Translations under genes and position numbers: made by a program
The notes under the pieces: model-generated
Told to the model about the DNA's origin: nothing
Seen by the model: only the letters and a program-made list of their open reading frames with translations
Databases searched by the model: none
Part shown: piece after piece, positions 52,202 through 61,666 of the stretch
Layout of the letters: every line of letters begins with the position of its first letter
How positions within the stretch are numbered: the stretch's first letter is position 1
Source: Lachnospiraceae bacterium
GTDB lineage: Bacteria; Bacillota; Clostridia; Lachnospirales; Lachnospiraceae
Direction: 5' to 3'
DNA: 64,000 bases
NCBI GenBank assembly: GCA_910575255.1
Contig: CAJTEM010000017.1
Span: 50,328-114,327 of the forward strand

Positions 52202-54295
52202 TTACTCCCGGTCCAGACCGTGCATCAGGTTTGGGATGGCACAGGCCTTATCCGGGCCGCATTCCAGCTCCATATCCAGATCGCCCGTAAAGAGCCGATC
52301 CTCCTTGCCCAATGCTCCGGGAATGATGGAAAAGGTATTGGAAATCCCATCCTGGGCATCGGAAAAAGGCAGCTTTGCCACAGAGGCAAGAGAGGAGATG
52401 GCGCCGTGGGTGTCCCGCGTGTGCATGGGGTTGGCACCTGGTGCGAAAGCCTGGCCGGCCTTTCTGCCGTCGGGAGTGGAACCGGTAGCTTTACCATACA
52501 CTACATTCGAGGTGATGGTCAAGATGGAGGTTGTTGGAATTCCGCCGCGGTAGCAGTGGTTGCGCCGGATATAATTCATGAAGCTGTGGACAACCTCAAC
52601 AGCAATCTGGTCGACCCGGTCATCGTCATTGCCGTATTTGGGAAAGCTGCCTTCCACCTCATAATCCACGGCAATGCCATTTTCATCACGGATCGCCCGG
52701 ACCCTGGCATATTTGATGGCGGAGAGGGAGTCTGCGACAACGGAAAGTCCGGCGATGCCAGTGGCGAACCACCGGGTGACGTTCAGGTCATGGAGAGCCA
52801 TCTGCAGACGCTCATAGCAGTATTTGTCATGCATATAATGGATGATATTCAGGCTGTTGACATACACACCGGCCAGCCATTCCATCATGTCGTGATAGCG
52901 GTCCATGACTTCCTCGTACTCCAGGTATTCGGAAGTGACGGGACGGTATTTGGGACCGACCTGCTTTTTGCTGATCTCGTCCACTCCGCCATTGATGGCA
53001 TAAAGGAGGCATTTTGCAAGGTTGGCGCGAGCGCCGAAAAACTGCATTTCCTTGCCAATGCGCATGGAAGAGACGCAGCAGGCGATGGCATAGTCATCTC
53101 CCAGATTTTCCCGCATCAGGTCATCATTTTCATACTGGATGGAGGAGGACTCAATCGAGGTCTTGGCGCAGAAACGTTTGAAATTCTCCGGAAGCTTTAC
53201 GGACCACAGCACGGTCAGGTTTGGTTCCGGTGCAGTTCCCAGTGTGGTCAGGGTATGCAGGAAACGGAAGGACATCTTGGTTACTAACGGACGGCCATCC
53301 AGCCCCACACCGCCGATGGATTCGGTCACCCAGGTAGGGTCGCCGGAGAACAGCGCATTGTATTCCGGGGTGCGGGCGAATTTTACCAGGCGCAGCTTCA
53401 TGACGAAATGATCGACGAATTCCTGAATCTGTTCTTCGCTAAAGGTACCCTCGGCAAGATCTCGCTCCGCATAGATGTCGAGGAAGGTGGAGGTACGGCC
53501 AAGAGACATGGCAGCGCCGTTCTGCTCCTTTACGGCAGCGAGATAGGCAAAGTAGGTCCATTGGATGGCTTCCTGCACATTGCCGGCAGGACGTGAAATG
53601 TCAAAGCCATAGATATTGCCCAGTTCTTTTAATTCCTGTAAAGCCCGGATTTGCTCGGAGAGCTCTTCGCGGATGCGGATGATATGGGAATACATGGTGC
53701 TGCGGGTGGTCATTTTCTGTTCTGCTTTATCCTCGATCAGACGATCGACCCCATAAAGCGCTACCCGCCGATAGTCACCGATAATCCGGCCGCGCCCATA
53801 AGCATCAGGAAGGCCGGTGATGATATGGCTGGAACGGCAGGCACGCATTTCCGGGGTATAGGCATCGAAAACGCCGGCATTGTGGGTCTTGCGGTGTTTG
53901 GTGAAGAATTCACTGACTTCCGGATCCACGTGATAGCCGTTGTCCGCGCAGGCCTTTTCAGCCATGCGGATTCCGCCATAAGGCTGCAGGGAACGCTTAA
54001 AGGGTTTGTCGGTCTGAAAGCCGACAATCGTTTCCTTATTTTTGTCCAGATAGCCAGGACCGTGGGATGTGATCGTGGAAATGATCCGGGTATCCATATC
54101 CAGGACGCCGCCGGCTTTTTGCTCCTGCCGGGTCAGCTCCATCACCAGATCCCACAGTTCCCTGGTATTTTCAGTGGCTGGGGCCAGAAATTCATCGCTG
54201 CCATCATAGGGAGTGTAGTTTTTCTGAATAAAATTTCTCACATTGATCTCCCGCTCCCAGCTGCCGGGGCGAAAGTCTCTCCATTCTTGCTTCAT
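52202..54295 (-). CDS. pflB: pyruvate formate-lyase core, lacking the glycyl-radical segment
   Basis: A 697-residue core of formate C-acetyltransferase, which turns pyruvate and CoA into acetyl-CoA and formate. ATG 54295 follows GGAGG and gives [20 protein letters not shown]. The catalytic Cys pair is in [20 protein letters not shown]. It has [20 protein letters not shown] and the late conserved [20 protein letters not shown] and [13 protein letters not shown]. Usual PFLs are about 740-760 residues and end with RVSGYAV...; here the frame stops after [13 protein letters not shown] and that segment is encoded by the next gene. Confidence 0.93.
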   Translation of the reverse strand: MKQEWRDFRPGSWEREINVRNFIQKNYTPYDGSDEFLAPATENTRELWDLVMELTRQEQKAGGVLDMDTRIISTITSHGPGYLDKNKETIVGFQTDKPFKRSLQPYGGIRMAEKACADNGYHVDPEVSEFFTKHRKTHNAGVFDAYTPEMRACRSSHIITGLPDAYGRGRIIGDYRRVALYGVDRLIEDKAEQKMTTRSTMYSHIIRIREELSEQIRALQELKELGNIYGFDISRPAGNVQEAIQWTYFAYLAAVKEQNGAAMSLGRTSTFLDIYAERDLAEGTFSEEQIQEFVDHFVMKLRLVKFARTPEYNALFSGDPTWVTESIGGVGLDGRPLVTKMSFRFLHTLTTLGTAPEPNLTVLWSVKLPENFKRFCAKTSIESSSIQYENDDLMRENLGDDYAIACCVSSMRIGKEMQFFGARANLAKCLLYAINGGVDEISKKQVGPKYRPVTSEYLEYEEVMDRYHDMMEWLAGVYVNSLNIIHYMHDKYCYERLQMALHDLNVTRWFATGIAGLSVVADSLSAIKYARVRAIRDENGIAVDYEVEGSFPKYGNDDDRVDQIAVEVVHSFMNYIRRNHCYRGGIPTTSILTITSNVVYGKATGSTPDGRKAGQAFAPGANPMHTRDTHGAISSLASVAKLPFSDAQDGISNTFSIIPGALGKEDRLFTGDLDMELECGPDKACAIPNLMHGLDRE

Positions 54296-54642
54296 AATTT
54301 CCTCCATTCGGTGAATGCTATACAGAACAGGCGGGATGAAAAATGTCATCCCTTATGGTTGCTACGATATAGCGTGGTTTGATTGCCGACGGGATATACA
54401 TCCAAAAAGTGTAAGGAAATTTTAAAAAGAGCCATGGAGATTTCTCTGCTGCATGGTCAAGGGGGAAGGATCAAAAATACAGATTCCTGCGAGCTAAGAG
54501 TTTCCAGGCATCCTGTAAACGCAATACGGGGAATCTCTTTTACAGAGCGTATTTTTGGGCCCCTTTCCTTTCTTCAGAGCTGGATATGCCAATGGCTGAT
54601 ATTCAGAAGCTTACGTTTATCGAGGGGGGAGCTCAATTTCTA
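54296..54642. other. upstream region of the pfl operon
   Basis: About 350 bp without a gene, between the divergent pfl and lipoprotein genes. A hairpin (GGGATGA / TCATCCC, 54333-54352) lies 40 bp ahead of pflB in its leader. No clear sigma-A promoter or redox-regulator site was recognised for pfl. Confidence 0.4.
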
Positions 54643-54671
54643 TTGAGAAAAAAAGGGGTGTATGTTAGAAT
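54643..54671 (+). promoter_or_regulatory. promoter of the LprI-like lipoprotein gene
   Basis: TTGAGA (54643-54648), a 17-bp spacer and an extended -10 TGT-TAGAAT (54666-54671), 23 bp before ATG 54694. Confidence 0.7.
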
Positions 54672-54693
54672 GGGTTAATTGGGAGGTGTTTTT

Positions 54694-55596
54694 ATGAAAA
54701 GAATTTTACTGGCACTGCTGTTGAGTACTTCTCTGTTGTCAGGCTGCGGTGCGAAAGACAGTGACCATTCACTACCTGCCGAAACAAACCGGCCAGGCGG
54801 AGACACGTCAAATACGGAACGGATAGAGGAATCCGAAAAAACGGAGAATCCGGAGCGGACAGAGGGACCAGAAGAAACGGAAGATACGGAGCAGGCAGAG
54901 CAGGAAGATGTTTCCGGCATCTATACCGATAAACAGGGTACATCTGATGTCTATAGCCAGTTGACGCTTGCTTTGCAGCCGGATGGAATCTATACGGCAG
55001 AAATCAGCGTCTACCGCGTCAGCGAGCTGGAAGGCACGGCGGTTTGGGAAGGGGACATGCTCCGCTTTACCAGTGAGGATCCTTATGTGCTGGCAGACAT
55101 TTCTGTCACTGGCGGCAAGGCGGAGGTAGTGTTTATCACGGGTGCTGTTGGATTTCAGGCCGGGGATATCTATTCCTTCCCTGACGGTCCTTCGGGAGAG
55201 AGTCCGGAGCAGACGGATGAGGATTCATTCCAAGAGAATCTTTTCGAGAAAATCGCTATGGAGATTTCCTGTGCCGAAGAGCAGGAGAAAGAAATAGAGA
55301 AAAAGCAGGAGGAGGCCGTCACGCAACAGGAGATGAATCTAACCGCCGCAGAGATGTACCGACTATGGGACGATACCCTGAATCTTGTGTGGGGACTGCT
55401 GGAAGCGAACCTGAACGAAGCGGACATGGAAGCTTTACGGAAAGAGGAAAGAGAATGGATTACATTCAAGGATGCAGAAGTGCAGGCCGCCGGACAGGAA
55501 AACGGGGGCGGAAGCATACAGCCATTATTGGAAGCAATGAGGGCGGCGGAATTGACAAAAGCAAGGGTATATGAATTGGCAGAGTATGCAAAATGA
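54694..55596 (+). CDS. lipoprotein with LprI-like (DUF1311) C-terminal domain
   Basis: A 300-residue lipoprotein: signal MKRILLALLLSTSLLSGCGA with lipobox LSGC, then a Glu/Thr/Pro-rich spacer (residues about 25-75). A beta-rich domain follows (SGIYTDKQGTSDVYSQLTLA, GTAVWEGDMLRF). The C-terminal helical domain (QQEMNLTAAEMYRLWDDTLN, ALRKEEREWITFKDAEVQAA) matches the LprI/DUF1311 fold, whose founding members inhibit lysozyme. It may protect the wall against host lysozyme; this is inference from the family. ATG 54694 follows GGGAGG. Confidence 0.75.
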   Translation: MKRILLALLLSTSLLSGCGAKDSDHSLPAETNRPGGDTSNTERIEESEKTENPERTEGPEETEDTEQAEQEDVSGIYTDKQGTSDVYSQLTLALQPDGIYTAEISVYRVSELEGTAVWEGDMLRFTSEDPYVLADISVTGGKAEVVFITGAVGFQAGDIYSFPDGPSGESPEQTDEDSFQENLFEKIAMEISCAEEQEKEIEKKQEEAVTQQEMNLTAAEMYRLWDDTLNLVWGLLEANLNEADMEALRKEEREWITFKDAEVQAAGQENGGGSIQPLLEAMRAAELTKARVYELAEYAK

Positions 55597-55701
55597 AGCG
55601 GCGGGCTTGTCAATTCAGGAAAAATATATTATAGTAGACTTTAACGCAGCTGATGAAAGGGTTGCGCAGAACAAAGCATGTACAAGAAGGAGGAAAATGA
55701 T

Positions 55702-55905
55702 ATGCAGATCAATAAAGATATGCTGATCGGGGATTTGGTTCAGGCGCATGAGCTGATTGCTCCGATGCTGATGCGTGCCGGCATGCATTGCCTGGGATGT
55801 CCGTCCGCGCAGGGCGAGTCTCTGGAGGAAGCCTGCATGGTTCATGGAATCGACTGTGATACCCTGGTATCCGGGATCAATGAAGTGCTGGCAGAGCGGA
55901 GCTGA
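55702..55905 (+). CDS. DUF1858 protein
   Basis: A 67-residue protein starting [20 protein letters not shown] after AAGGAGG. It has [20 protein letters not shown] followed by AC, the conserved CxxC of the DUF1858 hybrid-cluster-protein-associated domain, probably a metal or cluster site. Function unknown; the domain also occurs fused to NAD-dependent or Fe-S proteins. Monocistronic, ending in a strong hairpin. Confidence 0.9.
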   Translation: MQINKDMLIGDLVQAHELIAPMLMRAGMHCLGCPSAQGESLEEACMVHGIDCDTLVSGINEVLAERS

Positions 55906-55980
55906 AGCCGTGCCCGGAATGGCTGGGAAAGAAGTCCTGGTCTGTCTTTAGAGGCTGTATTAGAGCGTGTCTGAATAAGC

Positions 55981-56028
55981 AGGGAGACGGGCAAGGATCC
56001 GGTTGTCGGAATCCTTGCCCGTCTCCCT
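55981..56028. terminator. strong hairpin between DUF1858 and mecA
   Basis: A perfect 18-bp stem (AGGGAGACGGGCAAGGAT and its complement) with a 12-nt loop, between convergent genes. The T-run is poor on the right (GTTGCTTTG), but the stem is very stable. Confidence 0.8.
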
Positions 56029-56052
56029 GTTGCTTTGCTCCTTGTTTTCCGG

Positions 56053-56802
56053 TCAGATCAGCATCAGTTTCTGCAATGCCTGTTCGCGGATAATCACCTC
56101 ATAGTGTTCCCGGTAGTAGGCCTCTGTGGCGGTCTGCTGGCGAACCTTCTCTCCGTATTCAGCAAGAATGTTGCAGGTTCGGCTGAATACCAATGGTTCA
56201 ACCTCCTTGCTGGAGAGTACCAGATAGTACTGAGAGGATTCGGGCTTTTTAAAAAGAGCGTTCATTCCCGGGTAGACATGTCCGACCACCTTGGCAGCGG
56301 CCGTCACCTGATCCAGACTCTCAAAGCGGTAGATCCGGGTCTGGATCTCCGATGCCTTCGATACATCCTCCGGCTGCGGAGTGGCAGGGGCAGACATGCC
56401 GTCCTGCCCGGAAAGTCCGATCAGATTCTGCTTCAAGAGTTCCATCAGCCCGTCAGCGCCTTCCAGCAGCTCACTGGCAGCGCTGCCGAAACTGCCGTCG
56501 GAATCCTCATCAGCCATCTGGGAAAATTTTGAAAAACGGGTGTCCAATTCCTCCGGGTCTTCTATCTTGGTAATAACCAGCATCACGCTCTCGTTAGAAA
56601 GCGGAATCGCCTCTACCATCAACGGAATATCTTCCGCGTCAAATCCCACTTCATTGGAGGCCTTTTGAATCATCTCGCGAAACAGATTGCGGGCTTTCTC
56701 GCTTCCATATGCCAGTTCGCCCAGATTCAGATTGCGGACGCTTAAGTCAAAGCTGCTTAATGTGCATCGTATCTGGTTCTCATTAATCCGTTCTATCTTC
56801 AT
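56053..56802 (-). CDS. mecA: adaptor protein MecA
   Basis: A 249-residue adaptor that delivers substrates to the ClpC protease. The N-terminal domain MKIERINENQIRCTLSSFDL and DAEDIPLMVEAIPLSNESVM are standard. A low-complexity linker (about residues 95-150) separates it from the ClpC-binding C-terminal domain (IYRFESLDQVTAAAKVVGHV and FSRTCNILAEYGEKV). Length and layout are typical. The leader contains a rightward-facing hairpin at 56831. Confidence 0.92.
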   Translation of the reverse strand: MKIERINENQIRCTLSSFDLSVRNLNLGELAYGSEKARNLFREMIQKASNEVGFDAEDIPLMVEAIPLSNESVMLVITKIEDPEELDTRFSKFSQMADEDSDGSFGSAASELLEGADGLMELLKQNLIGLSGQDGMSAPATPQPEDVSKASEIQTRIYRFESLDQVTAAAKVVGHVYPGMNALFKKPESSQYYLVLSSKEVEPLVFSRTCNILAEYGEKVRQQTATEAYYREHYEVIIREQALQKLMLI

Positions 56803-56830
56803 AAGATCACTCCCTTACCTGTAAATTGAT

Positions 56831-56856
56831 ACCCCGTCGTTTGCAGCGGGGTTTTT
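56831..56856 (+). terminator. rightward terminator in the mecA leader
   Basis: ACCCCG ... CGGGGT stem followed by TTTTT on the plus strand. No rightward gene ends here, so it may block antisense transcription into the kinase gene or be a folded element of the mecA leader. Confidence 0.55.
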
Positions 56857-56979
56857 AACTGTAAAAATAAAAAAACATGATTTGCTAATTTAATTATAGT
56901 ATATGATATAGGGAAAAGGCAATTCTTATGTGAAAAAATTTAGGAAAATTTAAGGTTTGGAAAAAAATCAAAAAAGGTA

Positions 56980-57008
56980 TTGTAAAATATTTCCGCTTAT
57001 ATTAAAAT
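56980..57008 (+). promoter_or_regulatory. promoter of the protein kinase operon
   Basis: TTGTAA (56980-56985), a 17-bp spacer and TAAAAT (57003-57008), 33 bp before the GTG at 57041. Confidence 0.6.
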
Positions 57009-57040
57009 ATGGGTACGGAGATGATTGAGGAAAGAGGGAG

Positions 57041-58474
57041 GTGAAAAGCGTCGGGAGCACCTTATTATTTGGGAAATATCAGCTGTGCCGGGTTCTGGGC
57101 CGCGGAGGAAGCGGGACGGTTTATCTGGCAAAGCACAAGGACCTGGAGGAATATCGGGCGATTAAGCAGGTAGCCAAAGCCTGTGTGGATTATGCTCAGT
57201 TCCGAAGGGAGGCACTGATACTGAAGGACATCCGACATCCGGGGATACCGGTGGTGTATGATCTGGAGGAGGATGAGGATTTCTGTTATCTGATTGAAGA
57301 GTTTCTGGAAGGAGATTCGCTGTACGCCCTTGTTTCCGACATGGGGCATTTTTCAAAGGCAATGACGATTCGCTGCGGGATTCAGATTTGCCATCTGGTG
57401 AGTATCTTGCATTTATCAAAGATTACCCCTATTTTGTATCTGGATTTACAACCGGAGAACCTGCTGATATGCGGCGACACCGTAAAATTAGTGGATTTTG
57501 ACCATGCGATTCATCTGGACGAGGCCAAAAGTCTGACCAAACGTTACGGGACGATCGGTTTTGCTGCGCCGGAACAGTATACAGGAGACGAATTGAACGA
57601 ACGGACGGATATCTATGCCATTGGTGCTGTCCTCTATTACATGCTGACCGGAGAATTTCCGGGAGAGTCACCTGTGTATCCGAGAGATCGGATAGACCGA
57701 TCTATGGCAAAGGTTATACGGACCTGTCTGAGAAAGAAGTCAGGAGAGCGGTATGCATCGGCAGATCAGCTTTGCGGGGAACTGGAGAGAATCCGGAGTC
57801 ATTTGGAAAAAGAAAGAAAAGGTGTTTTCAGGCAGGATCTGGAATCATCTCTGACGATTGCTGTGGCAGGCGCCTCTGCGGGTGCCGGGACGACCCACAC
57901 GGCGATTGGATTTGCCGCATACCTTCAGCGGCAGGGGTTGTCCGTACTGTATGAGGAGCGGAATGAATCCGGCGCTGTGGCACAGCTGGCGGATTGCACA
58001 GGTCAGACGATGGATCGGTATGGAATTTACCGGTTTTACGGGCTGCCTATGCTTCCTCTTTATGGAGCATCCGTCAGACTGGAAGCACATCCTTATCGGA
58101 TTGTGATCCGGGACTGTGGGAGATACTCTGATACATTTTTGCAGGAGTCGGCAGACGGATATCTGCTGGTCTGCGGAAGTAAGCCCTGGCAGTGGAGGTC
58201 CGCCAGGGATGCAGTTCAATTTCCGGGCAATCCCCCGGGAGTGATGATTATCTATAATCAATTCTGCAGGCGGCTTGCCGTCAGGCTGCCTGGTCCGGCA
58301 AGGGAGACAGACTGTTTCCTGATGCCAGATTACCCCAATCCATTTGCAGATGTCAGAGCAGTGCGGAAGGTTTATGACGAGATCTACCGATCGCTGTTTG
58401 GCAGAAGAACAGGAGGCATATTACGGATTTTGTCAGGAAAAATCAGAAACTGTTTCAAGGGAAAGGCTTGGTGA
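57041..58474 (+). CDS. Ser/Thr protein kinase fused to a lysine-less P-loop domain
   Basis: A 477-residue cytosolic protein starting at GTG 57041 (GGAAAGAGG upstream). Residues 8-265 are a Hanks-type kinase: LGRGGSGTVYLAKH (Gly loop), YRAIKQV (Lys), LYLDLQPENLLI in place of HRDLKPEN (catalytic Asp kept), VDFDHAI in place of DFG, and YGTIGFAAPEQY. Residues about 270-420 are a P-loop NTPase-like domain with AVAGASAGAGTTHTAIGFAA, where the Walker A Lys is Thr. No membrane helix or PASTA domain. The next gene, overlapping by four bases, has the same kind of P-loop. Function unknown; probably a regulatory complex with the next protein. Confidence 0.8.
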   Translation: MKSVGSTLLFGKYQLCRVLGRGGSGTVYLAKHKDLEEYRAIKQVAKACVDYAQFRREALILKDIRHPGIPVVYDLEEDEDFCYLIEEFLEGDSLYALVSDMGHFSKAMTIRCGIQICHLVSILHLSKITPILYLDLQPENLLICGDTVKLVDFDHAIHLDEAKSLTKRYGTIGFAAPEQYTGDELNERTDIYAIGAVLYYMLTGEFPGESPVYPRDRIDRSMAKVIRTCLRKKSGERYASADQLCGELERIRSHLEKERKGVFRQDLESSLTIAVAGASAGAGTTHTAIGFAAYLQRQGLSVLYEERNESGAVAQLADCTGQTMDRYGIYRFYGLPMLPLYGASVRLEAHPYRIVIRDCGRYSDTFLQESADGYLLVCGSKPWQWRSARDAVQFPGNPPGVMIIYNQFCRRLAVRLPGPARETDCFLMPDYPNPFADVRAVRKVYDEIYRSLFGRRTGGILRILSGKIRNCFKGKAW

Positions 58475-59067
58475 GTCGTAAGTATGTTTCGGAAAATTCC
58501 TGGCGTACTCTGGGAATTGCCGGAGCGTGCCGGGGAACCGGTGTGACCCATCTCGCGGTCTGGACCGCTAATTATCTGACAGGAGTGAAAAGGGAGAGGA
58601 CAGCGCTGCTGGAGTGGAATGACCATGGAGATTTGATGCGCATGGGGCGGTTCTGCGAGGCTGATTTAAAAAAGAGTGCGCCATACAGAATTCTGGGAGT
58701 AGATTATTATCCGCAGGCAGGAGCCAGAGAGCTGGCAGATTGTTTAAACGGGGATTACCGGTATATCATTGCAGATTATGGAGAAGTCACCGGGCAGAAG
58801 CTTCTCGATTGTGCCCGGTGTGACTGGAAGGTGATTGTCGGTTCGTTGAGCGAATGGCAGGCAGAAGCATTTCTGGAGATTATGAAGGAAGCCGGAAGCC
58901 GGGATAAGAGCTGGAAATATGCCACTGCCTTTGGCAGTGAGGAGTCCAGAAAAGAGATAGAGAAGCGCTTTCGGATTCCGGTCTGCCGGGTTCCTGATTC
59001 TGTGGATGTCTTTACCATTACCCGGGCCGATATACGCTTTTTTGTAAAGTTTTTACAGGATTCATGA
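58471..59067 (+). CDS. lysine-less MinD/ParA-like P-loop protein
   Basis: A 198-residue protein starting at GTG 58471, overlapping the kinase stop (TTG 58468 is an alternative). The N-terminus has TLGIAGACRGTGVTHLAVWT, a Walker A shape with Val at the Lys position and His after the Thr, like the kinase's second domain. Later YRYIIADYGEV is the beta strand expected for Walker B. It resembles TadZ/CpaE-type degenerate ATPases. No Tad pilus or flagellar genes are nearby. The shared unusual P-loop suggests it dimerises with the kinase's second domain. Confidence 0.7.
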   Translation: MSRKYVSENSWRTLGIAGACRGTGVTHLAVWTANYLTGVKRERTALLEWNDHGDLMRMGRFCEADLKKSAPYRILGVDYYPQAGARELADCLNGDYRYIIADYGEVTGQKLLDCARCDWKVIVGSLSEWQAEAFLEIMKEAGSRDKSWKYATAFGSEESRKEIEKRFRIPVCRVPDSVDVFTITRADIRFFVKFLQDS

Positions 59068-59257
59068 ATGGGCAGGCTGGCGGATAAACGGAGCGGCAGG
59101 TTGGCATATCGGCAGATCGGGGGAATGCACGCGCAGGGGATTTGTGTCACGACTTTTACCTTGTGGAATAGCGCGAAGGATGCAAAGCAGAGTATGCTTT
59201 TGCAGATTCACCCGAAGAGCTGAGTGTCCAGGGTTCGGAATGGAGGGTCACAGAATC

Positions 59258-59641
59258 ATGAGATATCATTTATACGGAAAGAATCGAAGGATATTCCTGG
59301 AGGGATTGAAGCGTTATCAGGACCGTGGAGTGATTATTCGGATTGACGGAAAGGAGGCGGAGGAATCAGAATGGGTAAAGATTCTTGAGGTTCAGAAGGA
59401 TGGCAGCTTTTATATGGGGGACTATATTGTAGAGGAACAAGTTCCATTGGAAGCAGACGTCGAAGAAAAGAGACAGGAGCTGTCTGCTATGGTATGTGAG
59501 AATGCGGCATCCTATGGGGAAGCTCCACAGGCCACAGACGGCGGCACTGTCAAAGCGGTAGAGAAAGAAAACACAGACAAGAAAAAGCAGTCGGTCAGAA
59601 CGCTGAAAGAAATTCGCTTCGACCGGGTGTATCACCGATGA
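59258..59641 (+). CDS. hypothetical protein, third gene of the kinase operon
   Basis: A 127-residue protein. ATG 59258 follows GGAGGG; upstream in-frame codons do not resemble protein. It starts MRYHLYGKNRRIFLEGLKRY, with QDRGVIIRIDGKEAEESEWV and KDGSFYMGDYIVEEQ, an alpha/beta N-terminal domain of about 70 residues. A disordered Glu/Lys-rich tail and KEIRFDRVYHR follow. No known family recognised. It could be a kinase substrate or adaptor. A terminator follows at 59759. Confidence 0.6.
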   Translation: MRYHLYGKNRRIFLEGLKRYQDRGVIIRIDGKEAEESEWVKILEVQKDGSFYMGDYIVEEQVPLEADVEEKRQELSAMVCENAASYGEAPQATDGGTVKAVEKENTDKKKQSVRTLKEIRFDRVYHR

Positions 59642-59758
59642 GAAAAAGGATTTAGGGGGAGCGCCAGAAGGCAGTACGGCGGAGCAGGTGCCATTTCAGA
59701 GAGAATCCCAATTCAGCCAGGGAAAGAACGGCACAGGGTGGGAAAAGTATCAAAGTCA

Positions 59759-59793
59759 GCGGCAGGCTACCCAAAAGTCTGCCGCGTTTTTTA
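59759..59793 (+). terminator. terminator after the kinase operon
   Basis: Stem GCGGCAG / CTGCCGC with loop gctacccaaaagt, followed by GTTTTTT. Confidence 0.85.
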
Positions 59794-59874
59794 CGAGGAG
59801 GGAGAGGCTCTGAGAGGTACGCCAGGGAAACGGGGAGAGAAGCAATGCTTCCCCCATAAACAATAATGAAAATG

Positions 59875-59905
59875 TAAGACAAGAAAAGAAAAAATGTGGT
59901 ATAAT
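59875..59905 (+). promoter_or_regulatory. promoter of the GH18 gene
   Basis: An extended -10 TGG-TATAAT (59900-59905); the -35 (TAAGAC at 59875) is weak. About 80 nt of leader before ATG 59987. Confidence 0.6.
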
Positions 59906-59986
59906 GTACAAGAAGCGGAATTGAGCGCCACTGCGCCCTGCCCCTCCACTTACATCCCAAACCCAAAGGAAGCAGAGGATACAAAA

Positions 59987-61657
59987 ATGAGAAGATTCCT
60001 GAAATCAGTACTAATATTCATCACCGTATTTATAGCTCTTACAGGCGCCGGTGCATTTTATTTCTTATATCAAAAATACGTACCAACTAATGAACAGGCA
60101 GACCCCAGTGAGTGGTTCGGGGCAGTGGGAGACCGGGTGGCGATTGTGCTGAACAATGAACTTCTGGAAGACGAGAAAGGCCGTTTGATTGATGATGAGG
60201 TGTATTTGCCGCTTAAATGGGTCAATCAGAAGCTAAATCAACGTTTTTACTGGGATCAAGAAGAAAAACTGTTAATCTACACCCTGCCGGAAGAAATTAT
60301 CTATGCGGACGCATCCACCTTGGGCAGCAGCGGGAAGCCGCTGTTCGTAGAACAGGATGGAGAACTTTGGCTACTGGCTGGACTGGTGATGAACTATACA
60401 GACATCCGGATGGAACGTTTTACTGACGGAGATGCCAATCGCATATTTGTGGATACAACCTGGGATTCTGTACCGCAGGCACAGCTTTTGAAGGCCGGAA
60501 AGATTCGGGTCCGGGGCGGAGTGAAAAGTAATATCCTTACAGAGGCGGCAGAGGGTGAGCGGGTACAGGTTCTGGAAACTATGGATAACTGGAGTCGGAT
60601 CCGTACAGAAACCGGATATCTCGGATATATTCAGAACCGTCTTCTGGGAACACAGACCGAGCATCATTTCGTGAGCAATTTTCAGGAGCCGGTGTATACC
60701 AGCATTTCACTGGGCGAGCCGGTATGCCTGGTGTGGCATCAGGTATTTTCTCAGCAGGCGAATGAGATGATGGAACAATTAATGTCCTCTGCCAAAGGGG
60801 TGAATGTGATTGCGCCGACCTGGTTTATGCTGACGGACAATGAGGGAAGTTATGAATGTCTGGCGGATTCTGCTTATGTGGAGAAAGCCCATGCTATGGG
60901 ACTGCAGGTATGGGCAGTTCTGGATAATTTTAATAAGGGAGAAAAGGTGCAGTCAGAGGTTCTGTTTGCCAAGACGTCGGTGCGCCAAAAGCTGATAGAT
61001 TCTCTGATGAAGGATGCGGCTGCTTATCAGTTGGATGGTATTAATCTGGATATCGAAAGCATCCGGGAAGAGGCAGGGGTACATTATGTCCAGTTTATCC
61101 GTGAGCTTTCGGTAAGCTGCCGGAAGGAGGGTATCATTCTTTCCGTAGACAATACCGTGCCGGCGCCTTATTCGGCGTTTTATAATCGTGAGGAGCAGGG
61201 AAAGGTAGCAGATTATGTGATCATTATGGCATACGATGAGCATCATGCCAGCGGGGAAGCTGGGTCGGTAGCTTCTCTGGGGTATGTGAAGAAAGGAATA
61301 GAGGATACACTCAAGCTGGTTCCCAGAGAAAAGTTCATAAACGGGGTTCCGTTTTATACAAGACTGTGGAGAGAGGAGGGAGGCGAAGTTTCAGCCACTT
61401 CCATGGGAATTGCCGCGGCGAAAAGCTGGGTACAAGACAGCGGGATGGTACTGGAATGGGATGAGGAGCTTGGGCAGTATTATGGAGAGCTGCAGGAGGG
61501 GAGCGCGTTGTGCCGTCTGTGGATGGAGGAGGAACAGTCGCTTAGCCGGAAGATGGATCTGATCTGGGAAAACCATCTGGCCGGGGTGGCCTGCTGGAAG
61601 CTCGGTTTTGAGAATCCAGAGCTGTGGGATGTTGTCCGGCCGAAAGAGAAGAGGTAG
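59987..61657 (+). CDS. membrane-anchored GH18 glycosidase with copper-amine-oxidase-like and SH3 domains
   Basis: A 556-residue extracytoplasmic enzyme. An N-terminal anchor (RFLKSVLIFITVFIALTGAG) is followed by an amine-oxidase-N-like wall domain (VAIVLNNELLEDEKGRLIDD, DEVYLPLKWVNQKLNQRFYW). A bacterial SH3 domain (KIRVRGGVKSNILTEAAEGE) comes next, then a GH18 barrel (residues about 250-550) with the catalytic DGINLDIESI (DGxxxDxE), VADYVIIMAYDEHH and VACWKLGFENPELW. It resembles YaaH/YdhD-type N-acetylglucosaminidases that cut peptidoglycan during sporulation. AAAGGAAGC precedes the start. Confidence 0.88.
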   Translation: MRRFLKSVLIFITVFIALTGAGAFYFLYQKYVPTNEQADPSEWFGAVGDRVAIVLNNELLEDEKGRLIDDEVYLPLKWVNQKLNQRFYWDQEEKLLIYTLPEEIIYADASTLGSSGKPLFVEQDGELWLLAGLVMNYTDIRMERFTDGDANRIFVDTTWDSVPQAQLLKAGKIRVRGGVKSNILTEAAEGERVQVLETMDNWSRIRTETGYLGYIQNRLLGTQTEHHFVSNFQEPVYTSISLGEPVCLVWHQVFSQQANEMMEQLMSSAKGVNVIAPTWFMLTDNEGSYECLADSAYVEKAHAMGLQVWAVLDNFNKGEKVQSEVLFAKTSVRQKLIDSLMKDAAAYQLDGINLDIESIREEAGVHYVQFIRELSVSCRKEGIILSVDNTVPAPYSAFYNREEQGKVADYVIIMAYDEHHASGEAGSVASLGYVKKGIEDTLKLVPREKFINGVPFYTRLWREEGGEVSATSMGIAAAKSWVQDSGMVLEWDEELGQYYGELQEGSALCRLWMEEEQSLSRKMDLIWENHLAGVACWKLGFENPELWDVVRPKEKR

Positions 61658-61666
61658 GGATAAGAG

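Noticed and set aside
52190..53287. Long rightward open frames opposite pflB
   Set aside because: Antisense to a strongly conserved enzyme gene; composition has no family signal and no RBS.
54383..54646. 87-codon rightward frame in the pfl upstream region
   Set aside because: No RBS, no family, ends in the promoter of the lipoprotein gene.
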